A stretch of 64,000 nucleotides of DNA from Dyadobacter fermentans DSM 18053 (GTDB lineage Bacteria > Bacteroidota > Bacteroidia > Cytophagales > Spirosomataceae), in contig NC_013037.1 in the NCBI RefSeq assembly GCF_000023125.1, positions 3,100,001 to 3,164,000 of the forward strand, given 5' to 3'. This document shows, piece after piece, positions 38,333 to 46,264 of the stretch. Each line of letters starts with the position of its first letter. Within the stretch, counting starts at the first letter, position 1. The translations under genes and the position numbers were made by a program. The notes beneath the pieces were generated by a model. It was not told where the DNA came from, searched no databases, and saw only the letters and a list, made by a program, of their open reading frames with translations.

Positions 38333-39610
38333 TCAGTGTTCGAAGAACGTGGAGGCTATCACAAAAGCAACAACGGAAATGACGATCCCAAACATGAATA
38401 CATTGTAGGCCACACGCAGCAAGCGGTACTTCCGGCCCAGCACAACACCCTGGGAATAAACATCTTTGGTAAGGCTGCCATACAAAAACTCGCGGTCGTT
38501 CATCATCGTCTGCATGCCGCTCGAATAGTCATCGAACGACATCCGGTAGAAATTCCCGAAAAACAGCAGGTTCACACGCTTCGCGTCGATATCCTCCTGG
38601 GTGAATGTGCCGCGGGGAATGGTCGGGCGGGTGGAAAGGATCGAAAACACCATCGTGACCATGCACACCGTGAGTAGCATCATGGTCGGGATAATCAGGT
38701 AGGCATTGTCTTCCAGCTTCCGCACGAGCACGCTCAAGAGCACCGAAATGATGATTGACGTCGTTGTGATCATAATATGTGCCTTATTATCAGCCATATC
38801 GCTCAGGCGCTGGTGGTTATTGGAGCTGATCCGGAACATGGTTTCAATGCCCTTGTCCGGCCGGTCGTCCTTTTTCTTTTTACCTTCGGCTATTTCCGGG
38901 ATGAATGGCTGCTCTTCCTTTTGCTTAGGTGCATTGGGTGCAGTGACAGTTACCGGCTTATCGCTGATTTCCAGTGGCTGCCGCTCGCTTTCGGCTGCGG
39001 CTTCGAGCGTGTCTTCGAGCAGTTTCTGCTTTAATTTTTCGAGGTTTTTTCTCTTTTGTTTATCCAAAAGCTCGCGGCAGTAGTCTGTCTGGAATTCGTG
39101 GCCTTCGAGCAGCTTAATGGTGCTTTTGCGCCATTCCATCTTGTCGATCTTCCGGCCCAGGCGTTGCTCGGCCTCTTTGCGCACGAGCTTGTTCCAATCG
39201 CCGAACCCGGGCGTGCCGAAATGGTAGAGGTCGGCGTCGCAAACGATTTGTTGCAGCAAATTGGCCGGACTTTGCGGCCATACCGTCGCCAGGATGCAGC
39301 CCTCCACTTCGGCGATCGTTCCGTCATCCACCTCTTCCGACCGCAGGAATTCCGCCGCCATTGCAGCGCCGCGCTGCTCGTGCCCTACGGCCTCTCCGGT
39401 GCTGTACCCCGTGTCGTGAAACCAGGCGGCCGTGACGACGATGAAGGTTTCCCTGTCCTCCAAGCGGTAATGGTTGGCGATCTTCACCGCATTAGCTACC
39501 ACGGCCTCCGTATGAACGAGGTTGTGATAGCTGAGCTGCGACAGCGCTTTCGTGCCAAAAAAATGGTGGACGTGATGCTTAACCTTGTCGAGCCGGTGGT
39601 TATAGTTCAT
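38333..39610 (-). CDS. HD phosphohydrolase fused to a Pycsar-effector-type membrane domain
   Basis: 425 residues. Residues 1-190 are an HD domain with H33, H65-D66 (WFHDTG) and D125 (CDAD), all metal ligands present. A charged, proline-rich linker (about 190-250) leads to a PycTM/DUF5706-like module with the typical opening ADNKAHIMITTTS. It has transmembrane helices at about 279-296 and 303-325 and a third at 399-421, separated by a cytoplasmic stretch (FFGNFYRMSFDDYSSGMQ). PycTM proteins respond to cyclic pyrimidine nucleotides in phage defence; HD domains hydrolyse nucleotides. The fusion is found as a stand-alone gene in many Bacteroidota, so a housekeeping role is more likely than defence. 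The gene lies between the GAF gene (30 nt) and ppk1 (12 nt). Confidence 0.85.
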   Translation of the reverse strand: MNYNHRLDKVKHHVHHFFGTKALSQLSYHNLVHTEAVVANAVKIANHYRLEDRETFIVVTAAWFHDTGYSTGEAVGHEQRGAAMAAEFLRSEEVDDGTIAEVEGCILATVWPQSPANLLQQIVCDADLYHFGTPGFGDWNKLVRKEAEQRLGRKIDKMEWRKSTIKLLEGHEFQTDYCRELLDKQKRKNLEKLKQKLLEDTLEAAAESERQPLEISDKPVTVTAPNAPKQKEEQPFIPEIAEGKKKKDDRPDKGIETMFRISSNNHQRLSDMADNKAHIMITTTSIIISVLLSVLVRKLEDNAYLIIPTMMLLTVCMVTMVFSILSTRPTIPRGTFTQEDIDAKRVNLLFFGNFYRMSFDDYSSGMQTMMNDREFLYGSLTKDVYSQGVVLGRKYRLLRVAYNVFMFGIVISVVAFVIASTFFEH

Positions 39611-39640
39611 AGAACGTTCAGTTATATTTTCAGCGCTTCG

Positions 39641-42037
39641 CTAGTTCCAGTCCGATTGCAGGTTCACGCCTACGCGTAACGCTTTCAGCCCGGTAACTCC
39701 CTGCAAGTCTTCAAGATCGAAGAATTCCAGGTCATCCAATAAAGTATTTTTTTCCTGTAAATACCGGACATAGCCCACATATTCTTCGGCGGATTTATTG
39801 TTGAAATACACCAGCGCAATCTTGCCCGGCTGCGTAAGCCTTTCGCCGGTGCCTTTCACATGCACTTTGTCGATCCGCTTCTTGATTACCTGGTAGCGGA
39901 TGTTGTAGGCGCCTTCAACATCGAACCGCCGTTCGTCGTCGCGGAAACTGATGTCGATACTGCCCGAATTGATGAATATCAGCTGCGTCGTTTCCAGCGG
40001 TTTTTCCAGTTGGGGTATCAGCGAATGCGTGATCCGGGCAATGGCGGCCATGGTCGTCAGCTGCCACAGACGGATGTTTTTCAGGTAAAGTTCATTAAAC
40101 CGCTTTTGCGGTTCAATGGACTGACCAATGTAAATGTCGTACTCAATCCCGTCCGTCCTGAATTTTTCGAAGTAGCAAGGGTATGATTCCTGTATTTCGG
40201 TGCGGAAAAGGTCGAGGTAGAGGTTCACCGACGAATTGATGGCCTGCATAGACGCTTCCAGCTCACGACGATTGGCGAATGCGGCACCGTGGTCCTCGTC
40301 GATCATGTCGAAATATTGATCAATGCGGTTGCGCAGTACCAGCTCGCCGGGGTCCATCGCTCCCGAACCGAACAGTTTCAGGCTCTCTTCCTTGAAATGC
40401 TGCAAGAATGGGTGCGCTTCGTTTTCGAGGAAGTCGCGGATCTTCATCTCGTCGTTGTCGGTGCTTTCGTCGGATATTTCCGTGATCCATTTCCGGCATT
40501 TGAAAATCATCTCGTCGGCCAGCCCGAAACCGAGTTTTTGTTTCAGTACGGTAAAGGTTTCTATCAATACATTGAATTGAAGGCGCAGGTCTTCGCGCAA
40601 TGCTGCATTTCTTTCGATCGTGGAGTTGCGGATGTCGATTGCGCCGTAGAGCGGGTACACGTTCCGGAACTGAATGCTTTCGATTTCGGCATTCTGCGGG
40701 TTGAGCGCTTTGTCGCGGATATAATGCCAGGCAGTTTCGCGGAAACGCCATTGCACGGCGGGCTGCAACGACGTAAACTTGTCACGGATCACCGTGTCGA
40801 TCTGCGAATTGAATTCATCGATATAGTTGGTCATCATCTGCGCGATCCACGGCAACGCGATATCCAGCTTCGCCAGCAAGCGCTCGTCGATCGACTTCTG
40901 CTCTTTGGAATACACTTCCAGCACACCCACGACCTTGTTATCATGATAAACGGGCAGCAATGCGTAGGATTCCACGCCGTCGTTTTGCAGAATGCGGATA
41001 AAATCCTGCTTTTTCACATCTTCCGCACCCAGGTTGCGCAGCAGCAGTGTTTTCGGCGATTCGAAATACTGGGTCGCCATATCGAGGTACGTTTGCTCCG
41101 CCATATCGTTTTCGGTGGCGGCGCTCATGAGCTTGCTGAAAAGGATGGAGCTGCGGTCGAAAACGAGTTTGTTGTTGACGCGCAGCACGGCCATGAGCCC
41201 GAAGTCGACGCGCGGGTTTTCCACGAGCATTTTCAATGCGCCGGCCACGTAGTTGAAATACGTTTTGGGGTCGTAAGAAGCGCGGTCGAGGATGGTGTTT
41301 TTAATGTTTTCAACAGCATGCTCGGCGGTAACGTCGTTCAGTGTGATCACTGAAAAGCCTTCGAAATGAAACAGGCTGTGCGGCAGCAGGCTGGAAAACG
41401 CATTGACATCGAAATTCTCATGCAAATCCGAGCGCAGGATATCAAGGTCAAGCTCGGGCAGGCTGCCTTTGGCATACACCTCGCAAAAGCGGTTATCGAT
41501 GTGCACCCGGTAATACTTTTGAAGGCCCGATTCCTCGTCCTTCAACGTGATGATCATATCGGGATGGTGCAGCGGGGGAAAATGGTAGAGCTTTTCCAGG
41601 ATGAAGGAATAGAGCATCTGCATTTTCTGCTTGTAATTCACGCCGCGGTCCTCGATAAGGTCGCAGCGAAGGTCGCCGCTTTTTTCAAAAAGCAGGCTAT
41701 AAAAACCCGAAGTGCCGTAGAAAACAACCGGGCTTACGGGGGCACTCAACGCCCAGAAAACTTCCTTTTCGTTGGCGATAGGTGGCATAAGCATGCCATA
41801 GATCAAACTCAGTTCTTCCTTGTAGTTGGTGACTTCCGAGAGCGGAATATCCTGGCTGAAACCCGGTTTGGACCTCAGCTTGTCAAGAACCAGCGAGAAA
41901 AATGTCTTTTTGACCGTTTCTTCCTGATCGATTTTGCTTTCCAGGAAGCTGATGAAGCCCCGGAAAGAGATGGATGAGTCAAGTTTCTGGAGACCGTATG
42001 GTGTGTTTTGAGTTACATCAATCGTGATCGGTTCCAT
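39641..42037 (-). CDS. GAF-domain protein of unknown function, first gene of the ppk1 run
   Basis: 798 residues, no signal peptide or membrane segment. A GAF-like domain lies at about 265-405 (VDFGLMAVLRVNNKLVFD...YALLPVYHDNKVVGVLEVYS). The N-terminal 260 and C-terminal 390 residues match no family I can name. Residues 464-475 read YGAIDIRNSTIE, and 40 residues after D468 comes GLADE (D508). This resembles, weakly, the two metal-binding aspartates of class III nucleotide cyclases (F-x-D-I-x-x-S/T and G-D), but the second G-D is missing. It probably acts as a cytoplasmic small-molecule sensor for the operon with the HD/PycTM protein and Ppk1. Confidence 0.75.
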   Translation of the reverse strand: MEPITIDVTQNTPYGLQKLDSSISFRGFISFLESKIDQEETVKKTFFSLVLDKLRSKPGFSQDIPLSEVTNYKEELSLIYGMLMPPIANEKEVFWALSAPVSPVVFYGTSGFYSLLFEKSGDLRCDLIEDRGVNYKQKMQMLYSFILEKLYHFPPLHHPDMIITLKDEESGLQKYYRVHIDNRFCEVYAKGSLPELDLDILRSDLHENFDVNAFSSLLPHSLFHFEGFSVITLNDVTAEHAVENIKNTILDRASYDPKTYFNYVAGALKMLVENPRVDFGLMAVLRVNNKLVFDRSSILFSKLMSAATENDMAEQTYLDMATQYFESPKTLLLRNLGAEDVKKQDFIRILQNDGVESYALLPVYHDNKVVGVLEVYSKEQKSIDERLLAKLDIALPWIAQMMTNYIDEFNSQIDTVIRDKFTSLQPAVQWRFRETAWHYIRDKALNPQNAEIESIQFRNVYPLYGAIDIRNSTIERNAALREDLRLQFNVLIETFTVLKQKLGFGLADEMIFKCRKWITEISDESTDNDEMKIRDFLENEAHPFLQHFKEESLKLFGSGAMDPGELVLRNRIDQYFDMIDEDHGAAFANRRELEASMQAINSSVNLYLDLFRTEIQESYPCYFEKFRTDGIEYDIYIGQSIEPQKRFNELYLKNIRLWQLTTMAAIARITHSLIPQLEKPLETTQLIFINSGSIDISFRDDERRFDVEGAYNIRYQVIKKRIDKVHVKGTGERLTQPGKIALVYFNNKSAEEYVGYVRYLQEKNTLLDDLEFFDLEDLQGVTGLKALRVGVNLQSDWN

Positions 42038-42142
42038 TATTCGGTTTTTTGCACACTGAATGAACGCCCGGAGGGCTTTCGGTTACTAAAATTCAGTGTT
42101 TTTTGTCAAACTGCCAACGATAAACGTTGAAATACGGTTCCA

Positions 42143-43420
42143 TCAAACCGATTCGACCTTTTCCTGCGCTACCGAGGGCTTGATGATCATGCGCAAGGGC
42201 TGATCTTTGGTGAAATAGGCAACCATCCAGTTGTACAGCGTTTTCATGCGGTTACGATGGTTGATCAATGAAATGAGGTGTATGAAAAGCCACGCCAGCC
42301 ACGCGATAACTCCTTTGAAATGCACCTTTGGCGAAGGCAGGTCCACCACGGCTTTCGCCCGGCCGATGATAGCCATCGAGCCTTTGTCGTGGTATTTGAA
42401 TCCATGCAATGGCTGGTGCTCCGCGATGAGCCCGAAGTTGCGTGCGAGGTTTTTACCCTGCTGGATCGCCACCTGCGCTACCTGCGGGTGGCCGTTCGGG
42501 AAATGCTCGTCGGTGGTTTGCAGGCAGCAGTCGCCGATCGCGTAGATATTATATGTGCTATTGACCTTATTATAAGCATCCACAAGCAGCCTGCGCCCGC
42601 GGCCGTAGGCTTCCGCCGGAATGCCTTCGAATACCCGGCCCGTTACGCCGGCGGCCCAGATGAGCGTTTTGGCTTCAATGGGCTCACCCTCGGAAAAGTA
42701 CACCTTGTCGTCGACGAAGTCGGACACGTGCGTGTTCAGGCGGATTTTCACGCCGAGCTTGCGCAATGCCTCGTAGGTATCTTCTTGTGACGCCTTGCTC
42801 ATGGGCGAGAGCAATGCTTCGCTGCCGTCCACGAGGTAGATTTCGCTGCCTTTTCCGGCCAGCTCGGGATATTCCTTGCGAAGAATGCCGTTGCGCATTT
42901 CGGCGAACATGCCGGAGATTTCCACGCCCGTAGGCCCGCCGCCGGCGATTACCACGGTTAGCAGCTTTTTAATCTCCGCCGGATCGGTGCTGAGCGTGGC
43001 CTGCTCCATTTGCATGAGCAGCTTGTTGCGCATGCTGATCGCATCTTCAAGCGTTTTCATGGGTGTAGCATTCCGCTGAACGTTCTCCATTCCGAAGAAA
43101 TTCGTTTCGGCGCCCGTGGCGAATACAAGGAAATCGTACGTCAGTTCGCCATTATGCAGGATGATTTTGTTTTCTCCCGGCACCACTCTTTGCAGCTCCC
43201 CCAACCGGAAGTGAAGGTTTTCCTTACCTAAAAAAAGCTTGCGGAAAGGGTAACTGATGCTCGACGGCTCCAAAAACGCCGTGGCGACCTGGTAGATCAG
43301 CGGCGGAAAGAAGTTGTAATTGTTCTTGTCGACCAGTGTTACGTCAAATTTCTTGCTTTTTGCAAGGTCCAGCGCCAGGTTGACGCCGGCAAATCCTCCT
43401 CCTACGATTACGATATTCAT
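42143..43420 (-). CDS. ndh: Type II NADH dehydrogenase (NDH-2-like)
   Basis: Membrane-associated flavoprotein passing electrons from NADH to quinone without proton pumping. 425 residues with the FAD-binding IVGGGFAGVNLA, the NAD-binding VVIAGGGPTGVEISGMFAEM and the FAD ribityl motif YAIGD. It has a C-terminal hydrophobic, amphipathic segment (VIAWLAWLFIHLISLINH) as membrane anchor, as in NDH-2. It stands 105 nt upstream of the GAF/ppk1 run on the same strand and 131 nt downstream of the sphingolipid run, with a hairpin in the latter gap, so it probably has its own promoter. Confidence 0.92.
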   Translation of the reverse strand: MNIVIVGGGFAGVNLALDLAKSKKFDVTLVDKNNYNFFPPLIYQVATAFLEPSSISYPFRKLFLGKENLHFRLGELQRVVPGENKIILHNGELTYDFLVFATGAETNFFGMENVQRNATPMKTLEDAISMRNKLLMQMEQATLSTDPAEIKKLLTVVIAGGGPTGVEISGMFAEMRNGILRKEYPELAGKGSEIYLVDGSEALLSPMSKASQEDTYEALRKLGVKIRLNTHVSDFVDDKVYFSEGEPIEAKTLIWAAGVTGRVFEGIPAEAYGRGRRLLVDAYNKVNSTYNIYAIGDCCLQTTDEHFPNGHPQVAQVAIQQGKNLARNFGLIAEHQPLHGFKYHDKGSMAIIGRAKAVVDLPSPKVHFKGVIAWLAWLFIHLISLINHRNRMKTLYNWMVAYFTKDQPLRMIIKPSVAQEKVESV

Positions 43421-43511
43421 GGTGCTTAAATTATTAGGGGGTTATGAAAATGTGTGATTCATCGTGTCGGTTCAGGAGGGGCAACCAATAGTGTGCCAGG
43501 GCGGTGTATTT

Positions 43512-43543
43512 CGGATGGCGTTTTTCTGAAAAAGCGCCATCCG
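43512..43543 (-). terminator. Hairpin at the end of the sphingolipid run
   Basis: A 9-bp GC-rich inverted repeat (43512-43520 with 43535-43543) has an inner T5/A5 pairing. It follows the stop of the last gene (43552) by 8 nt. No T run follows the stem on the minus strand, so termination is plausible but not classic. Confidence 0.5.
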
Positions 43544-43551
43544 TGTTTCGT

Positions 43552-44280
43552 TCACGCCATGCTGTCGGTCATTTTGCCCGACTTCTTCAAGTGCCGCACA
43601 TAGGCGTATAAAACGCCGAGTATCAGCACGATCACCGCGAAAACGATGATCCGGTTACCGGCCTCGGGCACCACCTGCGGATACCTGAAAATCAGGATCG
43701 CCGCGATACCTATCAGCCACACCAGCAGGGTGTTATATTCTTTCAAAAGCCAGCGCTTGTAATTAAAGCGCATGCCGCTCAGGGTTTCGGAAATACCGCT
43801 GAAATTAATCAGCCAGCGATTCACCCGGCTGCAATACGCATCGAACTGCGCGCCGAATTTGTTCCTCAGAAAATTCTCCTCAGCGAGAACGATCGCCTGA
43901 TATATGAACAAAAACAATGGCATTACGATTCCGACGTAGATCAGTGAATTGGCCAGAATGCCCACACCGAGCAGCATCAGGATATTACCCACATACAGCG
44001 GGTTGCGGCAATGCCGGAAAATGCCTTCGGTGACCAGTTCTTCGGCATACACCTTCTTATCGCGCCCTCCGCGGATAATGTAGGCCAGCCCAATGGTCAC
44101 TCCCCGGATGATCTCGCCCGAAAACGTTACCAGCAGGCCCAGTATGATCGGGTACAGGTAGTAATCGGGGCCGAACTGGCCGGGTGCAAAAAGCTGCGGC
44201 GACGGCAAAAACAGCAGCAGGTACAGGAGGATAAACAAGTTATTTCTGTACTTGAAAAAGAAGTTACCGATCGCAATCAT
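43552..44280 (-). CDS. Isoprenylcysteine-carboxyl-methyltransferase-like membrane protein
   Basis: About 242 residues from Met 44280, which overlaps the upstream methyltransferase stop by ATGA; the longer frame to 44319 would overlap it further. It has five or six hydrophobic helices and the ICMT/PEMT signature RHCRNPLYVGNILMLLGVGIL, plus a later EENFLRNKFGAQFDAYCSRVNRW segment. Enzymes of this superfamily methylate carboxyls of prenyl-cysteine, phospholipid amines or other lipid headgroups inside the membrane, using SAM. As the last gene of a lipid cluster, a headgroup or lipid methylation is a reasonable inference. Its substrate is not readable. Confidence 0.8.
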   Translation of the reverse strand: MIAIGNFFFKYRNNLFILLYLLLFLPSPQLFAPGQFGPDYYLYPIILGLLVTFSGEIIRGVTIGLAYIIRGGRDKKVYAEELVTEGIFRHCRNPLYVGNILMLLGVGILANSLIYVGIVMPLFLFIYQAIVLAEENFLRNKFGAQFDAYCSRVNRWLINFSGISETLSGMRFNYKRWLLKEYNTLLVWLIGIAAILIFRYPQVVPEAGNRIIVFAVIVLILGVLYAYVRHLKKSGKMTDSMA

Positions 44281-45026
44281 GATTTTTTGTGAGCTATCAT
44301 TCCTGAAAAATTGTACCACTTGAAGAAAATTTCGCAGTCGGCGAAACCGGCCTCTTTCAGCAGAAGCATGTTTTCAGACAACTTGTACGGGATCAGCACG
44401 TTTTCGAGCGCTTCGCGTTTCTGCGAAATTTCGAGCTCGCTGTAATGGTTCCGTCGCTTGTAGTTGTAATAGTATTTGATAAAATCACGATTGAATATGC
44501 TGCTCTCCGCCAGCACTTTCTCCACCAGCAGCAGCACGCCGCCGGGGTTCAGGCCGTCGTATATGTTTTTCAGGAGCCGCTCGCGGTACAATGGCCGTAC
44601 GAATTGCAGCGTAAGGCAGAGTATCACGACGGAGCCGTTGGAAATCGGAAGCTGCTGGTGCAAATCGCCCGCAACGAGGTCGTAAGGCCTTACGAAACCC
44701 GCCTCTTTGAGCTTCACATCGCATTTATCGAGCATTTCCTGAGACTCGTCGATCCCGATAAACCGGATGTCCGAGGGAATGAGCTGGTCCAGACCTATCA
44801 GCGTGGTGCCGGTTGAACAGCCCAGATCGTACACAAATGTTCCTTCCTTCACATGGTCGGCAGCGATCTCGGCGAGCATCCGCTGCATCTCGTTGTAATA
44901 AGGTACTGACCTGCTGACCATGTCGTCAAAGACATTGACCACCGTGGTACCGAACTTAAAATCGGATACTTTGGTGATTTCATCTTTGAAGACCTGGTCC
45001 AAATGCTCATTTCCAAGGTTCTTCAT
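44277..45026 (-). CDS. CmoA-like SAM-dependent enzyme (carboxy-SAM synthase family)
   Basis: 249 residues, a Rossmann methyltransferase fold very similar to CmoA over its length. Shared segments include MVSRSVPYYNEM, FVYDLGCSTGTT, LCLTLQFVRP, IYDGLNPGGVLLL and YSELEISQKREALENVL. The last keeps the arginine (after S-Q-K) that in E. coli CmoA (R199) binds the carboxylate of carboxy-SAM. CmoA converts SAM and prephenate to carboxy-SAM for CmoB-dependent tRNA modification. No CmoB is in the window, and the gene overlaps a membrane methyltransferase gene by 4 nt and follows a lipid hydroxylase by 20 nt. It could provide carboxy-SAM for an unknown lipid step or simply be a methyltransferase. Confidence 0.85.
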   Translation of the reverse strand: MKNLGNEHLDQVFKDEITKVSDFKFGTTVVNVFDDMVSRSVPYYNEMQRMLAEIAADHVKEGTFVYDLGCSTGTTLIGLDQLIPSDIRFIGIDESQEMLDKCDVKLKEAGFVRPYDLVAGDLHQQLPISNGSVVILCLTLQFVRPLYRERLLKNIYDGLNPGGVLLLVEKVLAESSIFNRDFIKYYYNYKRRNHYSELEISQKREALENVLIPYKLSENMLLLKEAGFADCEIFFKWYNFSGMIAHKKS

Positions 45027-45046
45027 AAGTTAAAGTTACAGTTAGA

Positions 45047-45679
45047 TTAGTTAGATCTCGGGGCGCGGCCTTCGTTTGAATCGAAAACCCTGTCCCAAAT
45101 ATCTGAACTTACACCGTAACCTTTACTAGCATCCGAATAATGATGTTGCATGTGATGCCTTTTTAATTTCTTCCAGAACCCGGATTTGAAATTGGCATGA
45201 TGCAACGCATAGTGGCTCATATCATAGAAAAGATAACCTGCCATAAACCCCGAAAAAAACGCCGCCACATAGTATTCACTCAAAAAAACAGTGAACAGAA
45301 AATAGAATGCCGTTGCCAGCGGAATGCTCACCGATGGCGGCATTACCAGCCTTTTGGCGTCGTTGGGGTAATCATGATGCACGCCGTGGAAAATGAAATG
45401 GATGCGCTCCATCACCTTGCCGCGGGGTGTAAAATGAAACACGAACCGGTGCATAAAGTATTCGGTGAACGTCCAGAAGAACAGCCCCGCGAATACTACG
45501 CCAACAAAAGTATACCAGGCCATTTCCCCCGGACCAAGTGCTTTCCAGGAGAAATAAACGATCACTGGTATGAAAATGAAAAGGGGCACCGAATAATGTA
45601 CCTTGGAAAACGCTTCGAGGAAGTCGCTTTTAAACATCCTTGAAGATTCCGTGGAATTGGAGACATAGTTTTTACGCAT
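45047..45679 (-). CDS. Fatty-acid 2-hydroxylase-like membrane di-iron enzyme
   Basis: 210 residues with four hydrophobic helices and the histidine boxes of the fatty acid hydroxylase superfamily: EYFMHRFVFH, HGVHHDYPND, HYALHH and RHHMQHHY. The segment HGVHHDYPNDAKRLVMPP is almost the signature of eukaryotic FA2H/Scs7, which 2-hydroxylates the N-acyl chain of (dihydro)ceramide with O2. This supports 2-hydroxy sphingolipids here, in line with spt in the same run. The start at 45679 lies one base beyond the stop of the upstream gene; an internal Met at residue 15 is an alternative. Confidence 0.88.
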   Translation of the reverse strand: MRKNYVSNSTESSRMFKSDFLEAFSKVHYSVPLFIFIPVIVYFSWKALGPGEMAWYTFVGVVFAGLFFWTFTEYFMHRFVFHFTPRGKVMERIHFIFHGVHHDYPNDAKRLVMPPSVSIPLATAFYFLFTVFLSEYYVAAFFSGFMAGYLFYDMSHYALHHANFKSGFWKKLKRHHMQHHYSDASKGYGVSSDIWDRVFDSNEGRAPRSN

Positions 45680-45680
45680 G

Positions 45681-46250
45681 TCAGGATGGCTTTATTCGCT
45701 GAATTATCGTTTTACCGGTGGCGATTTCGGTGCCCTTCAGCTCGATGTAGAGCACATTGGGCGACCAGAACGTACCGCCGTCGATGCGGATGAACACCCT
45801 TTTGAGGATGCATTCACGCTTATCGATGCTGGTATACACGTGATACTCGTTGCGGTTGTCCCTGCGGAGATAGAGCGGTAATTTAGAGTACGCTACCGAC
45901 CGCAGTTCATAGCTTGCATTACCGATCGCTTTGGAATTGATACCGTATGCAAATTTACGCTGCAAATAATTGAGATCTTTCTTCACCCCGCCTTCCGGGT
46001 ACCTGATCCAGAATGTGTTGACGGGGTTTTTCTCGCTAAGTTTTCCTTGTTTGTCGACGTTAAGCTGATAACAAATTGTATTCGTATTCGGATCGCGCTG
46101 GATGTAAAAAAGCAACCCGGGCACCTCGTTGGGCACCGGAAAATCGTCCGGGTCCGTGGCGTTGGTGCGGTCTTTCTTGTCTGCTGATCCTCCTGCATAC
46201 GAAACAAGCGTCAGGCTGAGCGCCATCAGAATGCTGAGTATGGATTTCAT
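45681..46250 (-). CDS. Exported DUF4833-like protein
   Basis: 189 residues with a cleavable signal peptide (MKSILSILMALSLTLVSYAGG). The mature part is beta-rich (GLLFYIQRDPNTNTICYQLN, TFWIRYPEGGVKKDLNYLQ, YHVYTSIDKRECILKRVFI) and matches what I know as DUF4833. No function is known. It is 14 nt after the PfkB gene and one base before the hydroxylase gene, so it belongs to the sphingolipid run and may handle lipid in the periplasm (inference from context). Confidence 0.6.
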   Translation of the reverse strand: MKSILSILMALSLTLVSYAGGSADKKDRTNATDPDDFPVPNEVPGLLFYIQRDPNTNTICYQLNVDKQGKLSEKNPVNTFWIRYPEGGVKKDLNYLQRKFAYGINSKAIGNASYELRSVAYSKLPLYLRRDNRNEYHVYTSIDKRECILKRVFIRIDGGTFWSPNVLYIELKGTEIATGKTIIQRIKPS

Positions 46251-46264
46251 GACTTGGGTGGATA

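Noticed and set aside
38333..42037. A Pycsar anti-phage defence operon
   Set aside because: The effector module is fused to an HD domain and lies with ppk1. No bona fide cyclase gene, toxin or mobile element is present, so a housekeeping role is more likely.
42053..42104. Terminator-like stem with T run between ndh and the GAF gene
   Set aside because: A 9-bp stem (42053-42061 with 42091-42099) is followed by T residues only on the plus strand, where no gene ends, so it is not the terminator of the minus-strand ndh gene.
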